A DNA stretch of 30,000 nt from Chrysomallon squamiferum (lineage: Eukaryota > Mollusca > Gastropoda > Neomphalida > Peltospiridae): contig CM022666.1 in the NCBI GenBank assembly GCA_012295275.1, positions 4,405,387 through 4,435,386 of the forward strand, written 5' to 3'. A program made the translations under genes and the position numbers. The notes beneath the pieces were generated by a model that searched no databases, was not told the DNA's origin, and worked only from the letters and a program-made list of their open reading frames with translations. Every line of letters begins with the position of its first letter. The first letter of the stretch is position 1. Shown one piece after another: positions 28,654 through 30,000 of this stretch.

Positions 28654-28826
28654 AATTTGACATCGCTCCCCCTTTCTGAGAGATGACAGTTGCTCTTGAA
28701 TGGTGACTATGGACCCAGGAAGGGGTTGAAATGTGTTTTCATAATTTTTTTTTCAAAATTTCTAGATTAAAACATGCTTGATGAAGTCCTCGGAAGAAAA
28801 GTGACGGTGATATTATAAGCTTATGG
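28654..28826. other. Unique sequence
   Basis: Moderate G+C with no repeats; nothing identified. Confidence 0.4.
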
Positions 28827-28920
28827 GGGGGATGAGTACATCAGGGGGATGAGTATATTAGGGGGATGAGTACATCAGGGGGATGAGTACATTAGGGGGA
28901 TGAGTACATCAGGGGGGAGG
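28827..28920 (+). repeat. 17-bp G-rich minisatellite, five copies
   Basis: GGGGGATGAGTACATCA at 28827, 28844, 28861, 28878 and 28895, with a partial sixth copy from 28912. Copies 1, 3 and 5 end CATCA; copies 2 and 4 end TATTA and CATTA, so the array also shows a 34-bp alternation. Each copy starts with five G. Confidence 0.95.
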
Positions 28921-29480
28921 TTATGTGTTTAATGCCTCACCAGAGAATAAACAATGATTTTTATTATATTTTTTTTAAATTAGTTTTTATTTAATTTTTA
29001 TTTAATTTTTAAATTTTTAAAATTTTTTAAAAAATCTTTACTTTTTTTTTTTGCTATATTTAAATTTCATCTCTTTCTCCTTCTTCTAATAGTTCTATTA
29101 TTTTTTTTTTTTTTTTTTTTTTGCACCAAAAGTTATCTTTACAATTCTCTAGAGAGATATTAAATTCTGACACAGAAAGCAAAAATTCCAGTACCCAGGG
29201 ATTTGATTTCAGATGAAATCAGTCTTAAAACGCAGTAATGTAGTTATAGCTTTCTGCAACATGTAACAGATATAATTAACACTGAGCCAGTTAAATTATT
29301 TTAAAGTCAAATAATAATACAAAAAAAATAAAAATAAAAATAAAATTACTCTATTTTAAAGTTCATTGTTTTATTTTTAAAAATGTTTTTAAGGTTATAA
29401 AAATGGTAGTATTTTATAACATTTCATTCTTTTAATAAATTTTTTTTTTTTTAAATTTTAAAATTTTATTTATTATCATT
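28921..29480. other. Very AT-rich non-coding stretch
   Basis: TTTAATTTTTA-type repeats at 28980-29040, poly(T) at 29101-29122, A-rich and T-rich patches after that. No gene seen. Confidence 0.7.
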
Positions 29481-29484
29481 GTTG

Positions 29485-29543
<59 letters not shown>

Positions 29544-29620
29544 GTTGTTGTTTATTTATTTATTTATTTACTTATTTATTTATTTATTTATTTATTTATT
29601 TTTTTTTTTTTTTTTTTTTT
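29481..29620 (+). repeat. (TTA)n-(TTTA)n-poly(T) tract
   Basis: TTG/TTA units to about 29555, TTTA to 29600, then about 20 T. Confidence 0.97.
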
Positions 29621-30000
29621 GGAGGTGTATGGTGTTTATTTTTCATATCAGATCATCTCTGGAACTCTTTTAGAAAAAATTATTTCCATGATAATGGAAA
29701 CTGCACTTATTTAATTTAACAAAACCTGAGGATCTCTTTTCTGAGAGAAAATGAATGAAAAAGAAACCTTGCTGTTGAAACTAAAAAAAACCCCAACATA
29801 ATACCATAGCCTACTCATAAATGCTTTGTCAGAAATACAGTCATAGTATTGAACAACTGAATGAATCAGTGTTTACTGACACCCAAACATGAAAAGCAGT
29901 CCAGTACTGAATGTCAGACAGAGGTATGGAATATGAGAGATATGTAACAACTAATGATACAAAAATTTAATTGTAGTGGTATAGTTAAAACATACAAGTT
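29621..30000. other. Unique AT-rich sequence
   Basis: Starts with GGAGGTGTATGGTG, like the sequence after the poly(T) at 21279-21310. No open frame or repeat otherwise. Confidence 0.5.

Overview
The window looks like non-coding DNA from an animal nuclear genome. It is very AT-rich and has no prokaryotic gene organisation: no ribosome binding sites and no long intact reading frames. It is crowded with micro- and minisatellites of almost every type: (AAAT)n, (AAT)n, (CA)n, (TC)n, (GATA/GACA)n, (TATG)n, (CAT)n and poly(A). The few unique islands carry splice-site-like signals and transposon ends. This density and variety, plus a tRNA-derived SINE remnant and small pogo-like and hAT-like elements, would fit a mollusc, possibly a cephalopod. 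That assignment is inference from general appearance; no marker gene confirms it.

Layout. 1-2450: AT-rich DNA with a 21-bp minisatellite (1189-1600) and degenerate GGAT-type repeats. 2453-3069: a 617-bp non-autonomous element with TA target duplication and 33-bp inverted ends, abutting the best-looking long reading frame of the left half (3064-3306, minus). 3339-4740: triplet and tetranucleotide arrays. 5470-8540: AT/ACAT and GT arrays around a unit duplicated 177 bp apart. 8551-9110: an island with a perfect DR2 nuclear-receptor element and other sites. 10497-10653: two copies of a dispersed short repeat. 11447-11572: the most convincing exon (minus, phase 0, strong splice sites). 12155-13885: a run of satellites, with a 281-bp hAT-like element sitting inside a (CA)n tract. 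13963-19027: several weak exon candidates, a SINE remnant, and a cluster of octamer motifs. 19369-20674: (TC)n, a degenerate ~62-bp tandem repeat and (TATC)n. 21004-28653: further weak exon candidates on both strands, a 41-bp minisatellite and a partly duplicated dispersed repeat. 28827-28920: a 17-bp G-rich minisatellite. The rest is AT-rich filler.

No complete gene can be assembled with confidence. The exon candidates lie on both strands and none was recognised as a known family; most reading frames over 60 codons are by-products of tandem repeats. The window most likely covers introns and intergenic DNA, with one to a few genuine exons. I found no evidence of a new defence, mobile or enzymatic system. 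The most useful signals are the two elements with defined ends, the exon at 11447-11572, the dispersed repeat with a TTTGGAATGGGAAATA core, and the recurrent RFX-type palindromes.
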